NCBI RefSeq assembly: GCF_040676775.1
Contig: NZ_JBFAPP010000002.1
Coordinates: 1 to 64,000, forward strand
DNA length: 64,000 bases
DNA from: Micromonospora_G sp040676775
GTDB lineage: Bacteria > Actinomycetota > Actinomycetes > Mycobacteriales > Micromonosporaceae
Direction of reading: 5' to 3'
The translations under genes and the position numbers were made by a program. The notes beneath the pieces were generated by a model. The model made no database searches. It worked only from the letters and a program-made list of their open reading frames with translations, and was not told where the DNA came from. This document shows positions 25,369 to 33,598 of this stretch, piece after piece (positions within the stretch are counted from its first letter, which is position 1; each line of letters begins with the position of its first letter).

Positions 25369-28300
25369 ATGCTCGACAACGAGCCCGAGGGCGGCGAACG
25401 GACCGGCTCCCAGCCGGCCGGTGACCCCGCCGAGACCACCGACACCACGCCCGTGCGGCGCACCCGTACCACCAGGCGGCGTACGCCGTCGGCCACCGCC
25501 GAGTCGACCGAGGGCGGCGCTCCGGTCGAGGCACCGGGCGAGGCCCGTACGGGTTCCGACGAGGCACCCCAGGCCGAGGTGTTCGCCCCGGTCGCCGGAG
25601 ACACCGAGCCGGCGCCGAAAGTCACCCGGCGGCGCCGAAAGGCCACCACCGCCGACAAGCGGGACGAACCGCCCGCGGTTGCCGGTGAACTCGGCACGGG
25701 TGGCGAGGCCGACCCCGAACTGACCGCCTCTGGCGGAGACTCCACCCAGCTCACGGGCACTGCGCCGGTCGCCGACCCAGGGTCGAGCGAACAGCCCGAG
25801 CCCACCCCGCCGGTCAAGGTCACCCGTACCCGGCGGCGCAAGGCCGTACCGGCGGCGGCCGAGGCCGAGCCCGAGAACACCCCCGTCGAGCCTGCGGCGA
25901 CCGCGGTGACGCCGCCGGTCGCGCCGGCCGCGCCCGAGCCGGCCGCCCCCTCCGCCGACGCGGAGCAGGTGTCGCCGGGTGTCGCCGTACCGCCGACGGC
26001 CGCGACCGCGCCGAGCGGCCCCGACCTCGCCGAGCCGGCCGAGGAGGAGGTGCCGCGCACCCGTCGCCGTCGCGCCGCCCTCTCCGCGCCCACCGTGCTG
26101 TTCATGGCTCCCGAACCGGAGATCCCGCCGGCCCGGCCGACCACCCCGCCGCCGGCGGTGCTGATCGAGCCGGTCGTCGCAGCCACCGACAACGAGATCA
26201 TGGCCGAGGAGGTCGAGGCCGAGCCGGTCGAGACCTCCCGCCGCAGGCGGCGTGGCCGCCGTACCGGCGAGCCGGCCGAGCAGGTGGTCGACCTGGTCGA
26301 GCCGGTCACCGACGCCGCGACCGACGGCGAGTCGGAACCGGTGGACCTGGACGAGGACGAAGACGACGAGGACGACGAGGCCGGTGGCCGCCGTCGTCGC
26401 CGTCGCGGACGTCGGGGCCGGGGTCGGGGCAAGGGCCCGACCGACGAACTCGAAGACGAGGAAGCCGAGGAACCGGCGCAGGCCGACGCCGAGGCCGAGG
26501 CGGAAGACGACGAGGAAGACGACACCGACGGGGGCGACGGGCTGACCCGCCGTCGCCGTCGTCGCCGCCGCAAGGGCGCCGGGGACAGCCCCGAGGGCGG
26601 TACGGGCGCCGAAGACGGCGTACACACCGTGGTCAAGATCCGTGAGCCGCGCCGGACCTCCGACGAGGTGCAGGGCGTTTCCGGGTCCACCCGGCTGGAG
26701 GCGAAGCGGCAGCGCCGGCGGGACGGGCGCGAGCAGCGCCGTACCCGGCCGCCGATCCTGAGCGAGTCGGAGTTCCTGGCCCGCCGCGAGGCGGTCGACC
26801 GGGTGATGGTGGTCCGCCAGCGCGGCGACCGTACGCAGATCGCCGTGCTCGAGGACGGGGTGCTGGTCGAGCACTACGTCACCCGCGCCACCTCCGGCAC
26901 CATGGCCGGCAACGTCTACCTGGGTAAGGTGCAGAACGTCCTGCCGAGCATGGAGGCGGCGTTCGTCGACGTCGGGCGCGGCCGCAACGCCGTGCTGTAC
27001 GCCGGTGAGGTCAACTGGGACATGAGCGGCCTGGAGGGACGGGCCCGCTCGATCGAGCACGCGCTGCGCTCCGGCGACGCGGTGCTGGTCCAGGTGACCA
27101 AGGATCCGATCGGGCACAAGGGCGCGAGGCTGACCAGCCACATCGCCCTCTCCGGCCGGCACCTGGTCTACGTACCGAACGGCAACGCCTCCGGGATCAG
27201 CCGGAAGCTGCCGGACAACGAGCGCAAGCGGTTGCGCGACGTACTCAAGAAGCTGGTCCCGGACGGCGCGGGCGTGATCGTCCGGACCGCCGCCGAGGGT
27301 GCCAGCGAGGACGAACTCGCCCGCGACGTCAAGCGGCTGCAGGCGCAGTGGGAGGACATCCAGGCGCGGGCCGCCGAGGGTGGCGCCCCGGCGCTGCTCT
27401 ACGAGGAGCCCGACCTGGTCATCCGGGTGGTCCGGGACCTGTTCAACGAGGACTTCCGCGAGCTGGTCGTGCAGGGCGACGAGTCGTACGCAATGGTCGA
27501 GTCGTACCTGGCGCACGTCTCGCCGGACCTGGTGGCCCGGTTGCACCGGCACACCGGTACGGGCGACGTGTTCGTGGAGCGGCGGATCGACGAGCAGATC
27601 CTCAAGGGCCTGGACCGCAAGGTCTACCTGCCCTCCGGTGGTCACCTGGTGATCGACCGGACCGAGGCGATGACCGTCGTCGACGTCAACACCGGCAAGT
27701 ACACCGGTGCCGGCGGCAACCTCGAGGAGACGGTCACCCGCAACAACCTGGAGGCGGCCGAGGAGATCGTCCGCCAGCTCCGGTTGCGCGACCTCGGTGG
27801 CATCGTCGTGATCGACTTCATCGACATGGTCCTGGAGTCCAACCGTGAGCTGGTGCTGCGCCGGCTCACCGAGTGCCTCGGCCGGGACCGGACCAAGCAC
27901 CAGGTCACCGAGATCACCTCGCTGGGTCTGGTGCAGATGACCCGCAAGCGGATCGGTGCCGGGCTGCTGGAGGCGTTCAGCGAGACCTGTGACTGCTGCA
28001 AGGGCCGCGGGGTGATCATCCACACCGAGCCGGTGCCGGAGAAGCGTCCCCCGGCCGGCACGAACGGTGGCGGCGACCGGGTGAAGGCGGTGGCGTCGGC
28101 GACCGTACCGAGCAGCACCGCCGCGCCGGCCGCCACGGCGACCGAGGCACCGGCGGTCAGCCGGCGTACCCGGGCCCGCAAGAGCGCGGCGCCGGAGCGG
28201 GTCGCGGTCGAGATCGCCGACTCCGACGAGATCGACACCATGGGGTACGACCTGTCGCGTTACGAGGTCGACACGACCGAGGCGCCGGACGACACCGACA

Positions 28301-28458
28301 CCCAGCCGACCGGGTCTGCCCGGCTGGCCGGGGCCGACGACCCGGACGCGTTGGGCGACAGCGGCGAACTCGACGAGGACGGCGAGCCGACCGAGGGCGG
28401 TGTCGGTGGCCGGCGGCGTTCGCGTCGCGGTGGCACGCGGCGGCGTACCCGCCCCTGA
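25369..28458 (+). CDS. rne: Ribonuclease E/G family endoribonuclease
   Basis: 1029-residue single-strand-specific endoribonuclease central to mRNA decay and rRNA maturation. Residues 1-~450 are disordered, with alternating acidic (DEDEDDEDDE-like) and arginine clusters (RRRRRG) that likely bind RNA and partners, as in other actinobacterial RNases E. The S1 domain starts near 510 (GNVYLGKVQNVLPSMEAAFVDVG). The catalytic Mg-binding aspartates are in VVDVNTGKYTG (~770) and VIDFIDM (~816). The Zn-link CDCCKGRG is near 877. A second low-complexity tail ends in RRRSRRGGTRRRTRP. ATG 25369 has a GGAG about 12 nt upstream. Two hairpins follow the stop. It precedes rplU-rpmA-obgE as in mycobacteria. 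Confidence 0.96.
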   Translation: MLDNEPEGGERTGSQPAGDPAETTDTTPVRRTRTTRRRTPSATAESTEGGAPVEAPGEARTGSDEAPQAEVFAPVAGDTEPAPKVTRRRRKATTADKRDEPPAVAGELGTGGEADPELTASGGDSTQLTGTAPVADPGSSEQPEPTPPVKVTRTRRRKAVPAAAEAEPENTPVEPAATAVTPPVAPAAPEPAAPSADAEQVSPGVAVPPTAATAPSGPDLAEPAEEEVPRTRRRRAALSAPTVLFMAPEPEIPPARPTTPPPAVLIEPVVAATDNEIMAEEVEAEPVETSRRRRRGRRTGEPAEQVVDLVEPVTDAATDGESEPVDLDEDEDDEDDEAGGRRRRRRGRRGRGRGKGPTDELEDEEAEEPAQADAEAEAEDDEEDDTDGGDGLTRRRRRRRRKGAGDSPEGGTGAEDGVHTVVKIREPRRTSDEVQGVSGSTRLEAKRQRRRDGREQRRTRPPILSESEFLARREAVDRVMVVRQRGDRTQIAVLEDGVLVEHYVTRATSGTMAGNVYLGKVQNVLPSMEAAFVDVGRGRNAVLYAGEVNWDMSGLEGRARSIEHALRSGDAVLVQVTKDPIGHKGARLTSHIALSGRHLVYVPNGNASGISRKLPDNERKRLRDVLKKLVPDGAGVIVRTAAEGASEDELARDVKRLQAQWEDIQARAAEGGAPALLYEEPDLVIRVVRDLFNEDFRELVVQGDESYAMVESYLAHVSPDLVARLHRHTGTGDVFVERRIDEQILKGLDRKVYLPSGGHLVIDRTEAMTVVDVNTGKYTGAGGNLEETVTRNNLEAAEEIVRQLRLRDLGGIVVIDFIDMVLESNRELVLRRLTECLGRDRTKHQVTEITSLGLVQMTRKRIGAGLLEAFSETCDCCKGRGVIIHTEPVPEKRPPAGTNGGGDRVKAVASATVPSSTAAPAATATEAPAVSRRTRARKSAAPERVAVEIADSDEIDTMGYDLSRYEVDTTEAPDDTDTQPTGSARLAGADDPDALGDSGELDEDGEPTEGGVGGRRRSRRGGTRRRTRP

Positions 28459-28497
28459 TCCGTACCCGAGCGCGCCGTACCTGATCGATCTTGTGCT

Positions 28498-28529
28498 CCG
28501 CACCGGTTGCGTACGACGCGCCGGTGCGG
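28498..28529 (+). terminator. First hairpin after rne
   Basis: 9-bp perfect arms (ccgcaccgg and its complement) enclose a 14-nt loop that can pair further as gcgt/acgc. No U-run follows. Confidence 0.5.
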
Positions 28530-28552
28530 TGCACTAGGGGCCGAGCGCTGAG

Positions 28553-28592
28553 AAGGCCCCTTCCAGGCCAAAATGCGACTGGAAGGGGCCTT
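28553..28592 (+). terminator. Intrinsic terminator after rne
   Basis: aaggccccttccag (28553-28566) and its perfect complement (28579-28592) enclose a 12-nt loop and are followed by TT. This is the clearest U-tailed terminator in the window. Confidence 0.85.
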
Positions 28593-28624
28593 TTACCATC
28601 CGCACCCCTCGCGAGGAGACACAG

Positions 28625-29215
28625 ATGCGACGCCCGCTGCCGGCCGCCGTCATCACCACCGCCGTACTCACCGCCGTCCTGCTGATCGGCTCCGGCTGTG
28701 CCGCCGAGCGTCCCAAGACGGAGGGGCAGGCCCCGTCGGGTACGGCCGCTCCGACCGTCTCGGGTTCCCCCGCGCCCGACGCCAGCGGAATGCCCCCGGC
28801 CCGTTCGAGCGAGGCACCCGGCGGTGCCACCGGTGGCGCCGGCGCCCCGGCGAATCCGCCGCCGCCGGTGGTCGCCCCGGCCGGGGGTAACGCCAAGGAG
28901 GTCTGTGCGGCGGCACTGAAGACCAACACCGACCTGGGTACGGCGTTTATCACCGAGATGGTGACCGTGATGCAGGCGACCAGTGACGGTGACAACGCCG
29001 CCGCGACAGCGGCCCGGGGCCGGGCGGAGAAGGGGCTGGCCGAGTGGACCACGGCGCTGCGCGGGCACGCCGCCAAGGCCACCGACGCCACCCTGAAGAG
29101 CACCCTCGGCGAGCTGGCGACGCAGGTCAGTACCATGAAGCCCGAGGCGAACTCGATCGACGACATCAAGCTCGAGTCGCTGAACGAGCGCATCTCCCAG
29201 CTCTGCGGGAGCTGA
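28625..29215 (+). CDS. Putative secreted lipoprotein, function unknown
   Basis: 196 residues. An N-terminal MRRPLP plus hydrophobic core ends in IGSGCAAE, so Cys27 could be the lipidated residue, although the lipobox is atypical (G at -3). A Pro/Ser/Ala/Gly-rich linker (~28-85) leads to a helical domain of ~100 residues (ATAARGRAEKGLAEWTTALRGHAAK...) containing one Cys at the start (VCAAALKTN) and one near the end (LCGS), a likely disulfide. ATG 28625 is preceded by GAGGAGA at 28612-28618. I do not recognise the family. Confidence 0.78.
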   Translation: MRRPLPAAVITTAVLTAVLLIGSGCAAERPKTEGQAPSGTAAPTVSGSPAPDASGMPPARSSEAPGGATGGAGAPANPPPPVVAPAGGNAKEVCAAALKTNTDLGTAFITEMVTVMQATSDGDNAAATAARGRAEKGLAEWTTALRGHAAKATDATLKSTLGELATQVSTMKPEANSIDDIKLESLNERISQLCGS

Positions 29216-29230
29216 GCCGCCGGGCCCGGT

Positions 29231-29260
29231 TTGGGCGCCCGACCGCCCATGGCGTACGCT
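29231..29260 (+). promoter_or_regulatory. Promoter of the rplU-rpmA operon
   Basis: TTGGGC (29231-29236), an 18-nt spacer, then TACGCT (29255-29260). This is the best -35/-10 pair in the window. Transcription from ~29267 would leave a ~110-nt leader before rplU. Confidence 0.55.
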
Positions 29261-29378
29261 AGCCTGCGGCGCACCTTTGGCGCCAAGCTCTCGCGTGCCC
29301 GCCCCCGCATTCGTGCGGCCGAGGTGAGCAGCCGCGAACAGCATCCCAACAGCCTCAACGACAGGGAGTCCGCCTCCG

Positions 29379-29693
29379 ATGTACGCGATCGTCAAGACCG
29401 GCGGCAAGCAGTACAAGGTCGCCGAGGGCGACGTGATCGAGGTCGAGAAGCTCGTCGGTGAGCCTGGCGACGCGGTGACGCTCTCCGCGGTGCTTCTCGT
29501 CGACGGCACCGACCTGGTGACCGACGCGGCCAAGCTCGCCAAGGTCGCGGTTTCCGGCGAGATCGCCGCCCACACCAAGGGCCCGAAGATCCGGATCCAC
29601 AAGTTCAAGAACAAGACCGGTTACCACAAGCGTCAGGGGCACCGTCAGCCGCTGACCCAGGTGAAGGTGACCGGCATCTCCAACGGTAAGTAA
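29379..29693 (+). CDS. rplU: Ribosomal protein bL21
   Basis: 104-residue large-subunit protein that binds 23S rRNA near L20. MYAIVKTGGKQYKVAEGD at the N-terminus and KRQGHRQPLTQVKVTGI at the C-terminus are diagnostic, and the length is normal. ATG 29379 has AGGGAG at about 29361-29366. rpmA starts 49 nt after the stop, the universal rplU-rpmA pairing, followed by obgE. Confidence 0.98.
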   Translation: MYAIVKTGGKQYKVAEGDVIEVEKLVGEPGDAVTLSAVLLVDGTDLVTDAAKLAKVAVSGEIAAHTKGPKIRIHKFKNKTGYHKRQGHRQPLTQVKVTGISNGK

Positions 29694-29742
29694 GCAGTCG
29701 GCGGCAGGGTAAGAGTCCAGCGGAAAGTTAGGTCGTCCTCAG

Positions 29743-30000
29743 ATGGCTCACAAAAAGGGTGCGTCCAGCTCGCGCAATGGTCGCGACTCCCAGGCGCAGC
29801 GGCTCGGTGTCAAGCGGTTCGGTGGCCAGGTGGTCAGCGCCGGGACGATCCTGATCCGGCAGCGTGGCACCAAGTTCCACCCCGGCGACCTGGTCGGGCG
29901 CGGCGGCGACGACACGCTCTTCGCGCTCGCCCCGGGTGCGGTCCAGTTCGGCACCAAGCGTGGCCGCAAGGTCATCAGCATCGTGCCGGCGGCACAGTAG
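29743..30000 (+). CDS. rpmA: Ribosomal protein bL27
   Basis: 85-residue large-subunit protein whose N-terminus reaches the peptidyl-transferase centre. MAHKKGASSSRNGRDSQAQR and the GTKFHPG(D)LVGRGGDDTLFA core are diagnostic. The N-terminus is the short MAHKKG type, without the cleaved leader found in Firmicutes. The Shine-Dalgarno is weak (only AGG around 29728). A perfect hairpin follows the stop, so obgE probably has its own promoter or is reached by readthrough. Confidence 0.98.
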   Translation: MAHKKGASSSRNGRDSQAQRLGVKRFGGQVVSAGTILIRQRGTKFHPGDLVGRGGDDTLFALAPGAVQFGTKRGRKVISIVPAAQ

Positions 30001-30016
30001 TTAGCTTCTCCATTCG

Positions 30017-30057
30017 GCGAAGCGGGCCGCGGACCTGAGTGTCCCGGCCCGCTTCGC
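30017..30057 (+). terminator. Terminator after rpmA
   Basis: gcgaagcgggccg (30017-30029) and its perfect complement (30045-30057) enclose a 15-nt loop and are followed by tgttt. Confidence 0.75.
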
Positions 30058-30219
30058 TGTTTGCGTCACGGGCCGACTGGCACGAGGGGCAGTCGATGCC
30101 GCGTCACGGGCCGATCGGCGCGTTCCGTGGCAGGCTTGTTCAGGCGTGGTACGAGACCGGGTCGATGTCGCGGGTCGGTGGTTGTCGCGGGGATAGGCCC
30201 CGCGGAGAGGATTGGCGTC

Positions 30220-31719
30220 GTGATTACCTTCGTTGACCGGGTCGTCCTGCATCTGCGGGCCGGCGACGGCGGGCACGGCTGCGTATCGATCCACCGGGAG
30301 AAGTTCAAGCCGTTCGGCGGCCCGGACGGTGGCAACGGCGGCCACGGCGGCAGCGTGTCGCTGGTTGTCGACCCGCAGGTGCACACCCTGCTCGACTTCC
30401 ACTTCCGGCCGCACATCAAGGCCGACAACGGCAAGGGCGGCGCCGGCTCCAACCGCGACGGCGCCAACGGCGGCGACCTGGTCCTCAAGGTGCCCGCCGG
30501 CACGGTGGTGCTGAGCACCACCGGCGAGGTGCTGGCCGACATGACCGGCGCCGGCACCACCTTCGAGGTCGCCCGTGGCGGGCGCGGCGGACGTGGCAAC
30601 GCGTCGCTGGCCAATGCCCGGCGCAAGGCACCGGGTTTCGCGGAGCTGGGTGAGCCGGGCGACGAGATCGACGTCGTACTGGAGCTCAAGAGCGTCGCCG
30701 ACGTCGGCCTGGTGGGTTTCCCGTCGGCCGGCAAGTCGTCGCTGATCTCGGTGATCTCGGCCGCCAAGCCGAAGATCGCCGACTACCCGTTCACCACCCT
30801 GGTGCCGAACCTCGGCGTGGTACGGGTGGAGAACCACACCTTCACCGTCGCCGACGTACCGGGTCTGATCCCGGGCGCGGCCAGCGGCAAGGGCCTCGGG
30901 CTGCAGTTCCTGCGGCACATCGAGCGCTGCTCGGTGCTGGCACACGTGGTGGACACCGCCACGCTGGAGCCGGGCCGGGACCCGCTCGCCGACATCGACG
31001 CCCTCGAGGTCGAGCTGGCCGAGTACGGCGGTCTGGCCGACAAGCCCCGGATCGTCGTACTGAACAAGGTGGACGTGCCAGACGGGCAGGACCTGGCCGA
31101 CATCACCCGGGCCGACATCGAGGCCCGTGGTCTGCGGGTCTTCGAGGTGTCGGCGGCGACCCGGGTCGGGTTGCGGGAGCTGACCTTCGCGATGGCGGAG
31201 TTGGTCGAGCAGTCCCGGGCGGCGGCGCCGGTGCTCGAACCGACCCGGATCGTGCTCCGTCCGGTCGCGGTGGACGACGCCGGATTCACCATCGAGGCCA
31301 CCCCGGACGGGGCGTTCGTGGTGCACGGCCCGCGCCCGGAACGCTGGGTGCGGCAGACGAACTTCGACAACGACGAGGCGGTCGGCTTCCTCGCCGACCG
31401 GCTGGCCCGACTGGGCGTCGAGGAGAAGCTCGCCAAGGCCGGTGCGGTGGCCGGCAGCCTGGTCCGGATCGGCGTACGCGAGTTCGACTGGCAGCCGACG
31501 CTCTACGCCGGTGCGGACTTCACGCCCGGTAACCGGGGCACCGACATCCGGCTGGAAACCCAGTCGTCGCGTCCGTCGGCCTCGCAGCGGTTGGCCGCTC
31601 GCAAGGCCCGGCGGGTGCGTTCCGACGAGGAGTCGCAGGCGGCCCTCGCCGCGGCGGCTGCCGCCAACCTCGACGACGCACCGGTGACCGTCGGCGGCGG
31701 GGACAACACCGCCGACTAG
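30220..31719 (+). CDS. obgE: Obg family GTPase
   Basis: 499-residue GTPase involved in 50S assembly and stress responses. The N-terminal Obg fold has Gly-rich loops (GGPDGGNGGHGG, GRGGRGN). The G-domain P-loop GFPSAGKSS lies near 166-174, with G3 DVPGLIPGA, G4 NKVD and G5 VSAATR following. A C-terminal OCT domain and a basic/Ala tail follow. GTG 30220 with GGAGAGG at 30204-30210 sets the start; the frame upstream belongs to the intergenic region, which holds a direct repeat of gcgtcacgggccga (30063 and 30101). Its location after rplU-rpmA is the classical one. Confidence 0.97.
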   Translation: MITFVDRVVLHLRAGDGGHGCVSIHREKFKPFGGPDGGNGGHGGSVSLVVDPQVHTLLDFHFRPHIKADNGKGGAGSNRDGANGGDLVLKVPAGTVVLSTTGEVLADMTGAGTTFEVARGGRGGRGNASLANARRKAPGFAELGEPGDEIDVVLELKSVADVGLVGFPSAGKSSLISVISAAKPKIADYPFTTLVPNLGVVRVENHTFTVADVPGLIPGAASGKGLGLQFLRHIERCSVLAHVVDTATLEPGRDPLADIDALEVELAEYGGLADKPRIVVLNKVDVPDGQDLADITRADIEARGLRVFEVSAATRVGLRELTFAMAELVEQSRAAAPVLEPTRIVLRPVAVDDAGFTIEATPDGAFVVHGPRPERWVRQTNFDNDEAVGFLADRLARLGVEEKLAKAGAVAGSLVRIGVREFDWQPTLYAGADFTPGNRGTDIRLETQSSRPSASQRLAARKARRVRSDEESQAALAAAAAANLDDAPVTVGGGDNTAD

Positions 31720-31777
31720 ACGGATTCGCGCTCTATTGGCGCCACTTTCGGGAAACCTGGGCGAAATGCCGTCTGAT

Positions 31778-31783
31778 TACCCT
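31778..31783 (+). promoter_or_regulatory. -10 element TACCCT, leaderless start of the GNAT gene
   Basis: TACCCT is 6 nt before the ATG at 31790. Confidence 0.5.
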
Positions 31784-31789
31784 GAGTGG

Positions 31790-32251
31790 ATGTTGATCGA
31801 GTCTCGTCCATGCTCCGATCCGGAACTCGTCGCCCTGCTCACCGCACAGCAGCGGGAGCTACGTGAGGCGAACCGGCCGGTCGGCGTCGGCGCGGTGGAC
31901 GACTCCTTTCCCGCCCCTGACGACGTACAGCACCTGGTTGGCGTGGTCAACGGGCGTGCGGTGGCCTGCGGGGCAATCCAGTCGATCGATCCCAGCACCG
32001 CCGAGATCAGGCGGATGTACGTCCGACCGGCCCACCGCAGGCGTGGTGTGGGACGGCAGCTGCTCGCCGCGCTGGAGGAACTGGCCTTCTGGGCCGGTCA
32101 CTCCGTGTTGCGGTTGGAGACCGGCACGTACCTGCCGTCGGCGTTGGCGCTCTACCGTTCGTCGGGCTACACCGAGATCCCGGTGTACGGCCGGTACGTC
32201 GGCAACCCGTACAGCGCCTGCTTCGAGAAGCGGATCTTAGTTGCGGCGTGA
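31790..32251 (+). CDS. GNAT family N-acetyltransferase
   Basis: 153-residue acetyl-CoA-dependent acyltransferase. The acetyl-CoA pyrophosphate-binding motif A is MYVRPAHRRRGVGRQLLAALEE (V-x-P-x-x-RxxGxG/A form). Motif B is YRSSGYTEIPVYGRYVGNPYSACFEK, close to the many small actinobacterial GNATs with unknown substrate. ATG 31790 opens the domain and lies 6 nt after TACCCT; ATG 31766 would place the promoter inside the gene. It is followed at once by a terminator shared with the convergent trpS. Confidence 0.9.
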   Translation: MLIESRPCSDPELVALLTAQQRELREANRPVGVGAVDDSFPAPDDVQHLVGVVNGRAVACGAIQSIDPSTAEIRRMYVRPAHRRRGVGRQLLAALEELAFWAGHSVLRLETGTYLPSALALYRSSGYTEIPVYGRYVGNPYSACFEKRILVAA

Positions 32252-32287
32252 CCGGTGTACGGGGAGCGTGATCTCCCCGTACACCGG
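32252..32287. terminator. Bidirectional terminator between GNAT gene and trpS
   Basis: Perfect 15-bp arms (ccggtgtacggggag, 32252-32266, and complement 32273-32287) enclose a 6-nt loop, beginning at the base after the GNAT stop codon. Confidence 0.85.
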
Positions 32288-32298
32288 GTTGCTGCTCT

Positions 32299-33312
32299 TC
32301 AGGTGAGCAGGCCGATGGCGCGTTTGGCCCGGTGCACGGTGTCGGTGGCGCCGTCGCGGGCCCGTTCGGCGCCCTCCGCCAGTACCCGCCGCACGTAACC
32401 GGGGTCGCGGGTCAGTTCGGCGTGACGCAGTTGGATCGGGCGCAGCAGCGCCTCGACCGCCTCCGCGACCGCCCGCTTGAGTTTGCTGTACGAGGTGAAC
32501 TCGTCGGCCAGGTCGGCCGGGCGGGCGTCCACACAGGCGGCGAGGATCTCCAACAGGTTCGCCAGACCGGGCCGGTTCTCCGGGTCGTACGCGACGCCCC
32601 GGCCCGAGTCGGTGACCGCGCGGGTCACCTTGCGCCGGATCACCTCGGGCGGGTCGAGCAGGTAGATGGTGCCCGCGTCCGCGCTGGTGGTCTTGCCCAT
32701 CTTGGCGGTCGGGTCGCTCAGCTCCATCACCCTGGTGGCAACCTCCGGGTGTACGGCGCGCGGCACGGTGAAGGTCTCGCCGTAGCGGGTGTTGAACCGG
32801 ATCGCCACGTCCCGGGCGAGTTCGAGATGCTGGCTCTGGTCCTCGCCGACCGGTACCTCCTCGGCGTCGTGCAGCAGGATGTCGGCCGTCATCAGCACCG
32901 GGTACGTCAGCAGGCTCAGCCGTACGTGCTGCTGCTGGGCGGCGGACTGCTCCTTGAACTGGATCATCCGCTGGGCCTCGCCGACCCCGGTCGCGCATTC
33001 GAGCAGGAAGTGCAGTTCGGTGTGCTCCGGCAACTGGGACTGGACGTAGAGGATGGCCCGGTCCGGGTCGAGACCGGCGGCGAGCAGCATGGTCGCCTGT
33101 TCCAGGGTCCGCTCGCGTACCCGGGCCGGTTCGTGGGCCACGGTGAGCGCGTGCAGGTCGGCGAGGAAGACGATGGTTTCGGCCCGGTACTGGGCGTCGA
33201 CCACCGGCCGGATCGCGCCGAGCAGGTTGCCCAGGTGCAGCGAGCCGGTGGGTTTGAGGCCGGTCAGCCGGCGTTTCGGCACGGTCCGGGTGATCGTCGG
33301 GGTCGCGGTCAT
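32299..33312 (-). CDS. trpS: Tryptophanyl-tRNA synthetase
   Basis: Class I synthetase charging tRNA-Trp. 337 residues is the usual size. The HIGH counterpart is HLGN at 26-29 (GLKPTGSLHLGNLLGA), the KMSKS counterpart is AKMGKTTSADAG, and GEDQSQHLELARDVAIRFN is the Trp-site signature. ATG 33312 was chosen because AAGGAGCC lies 5-6 nt upstream; the 19-codon in-frame extension lacks a ribosome-binding site. It diverges from the FUSC gene and converges on the GNAT gene. Confidence 0.97.
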   Translation of the reverse strand: MTATPTITRTVPKRRLTGLKPTGSLHLGNLLGAIRPVVDAQYRAETIVFLADLHALTVAHEPARVRERTLEQATMLLAAGLDPDRAILYVQSQLPEHTELHFLLECATGVGEAQRMIQFKEQSAAQQQHVRLSLLTYPVLMTADILLHDAEEVPVGEDQSQHLELARDVAIRFNTRYGETFTVPRAVHPEVATRVMELSDPTAKMGKTTSADAGTIYLLDPPEVIRRKVTRAVTDSGRGVAYDPENRPGLANLLEILAACVDARPADLADEFTSYSKLKRAVAEAVEALLRPIQLRHAELTRDPGYVRRVLAEGAERARDGATDTVHRAKRAIGLLT

Positions 33313-33598
33313 CGGGGGCTCCTTCGGGAGTACGTCGCGACCTGCCCGTCCCGGGTGCGCATACGTCAACGGCCGCCCGGGTGGGGCGGCCGTGGTGCTG
33401 TCTCGGGGTGCGCGGATGCGTGGCCGCCCGTCAGGGGGCCCGCCAGCCGTTGGTTGTCATCCGCACGCGCCCAGCTTAACCCACCGGATCCGGTGCCCCG
33501 TGCGGGTGGCCGGACGGCGCATCCCCGTAACGCCGCGTCCAGGTGATCGTTTTCCGATCGTGAGGAGCTGACCGGGTCGGCGAGCATCGGAGGGATCC

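Noticed and set aside
25330..28503. 1057-residue open frame on the minus strand
   Set aside because: Shadow of rne; contains no motif and mirrors the S1 and catalytic codons.
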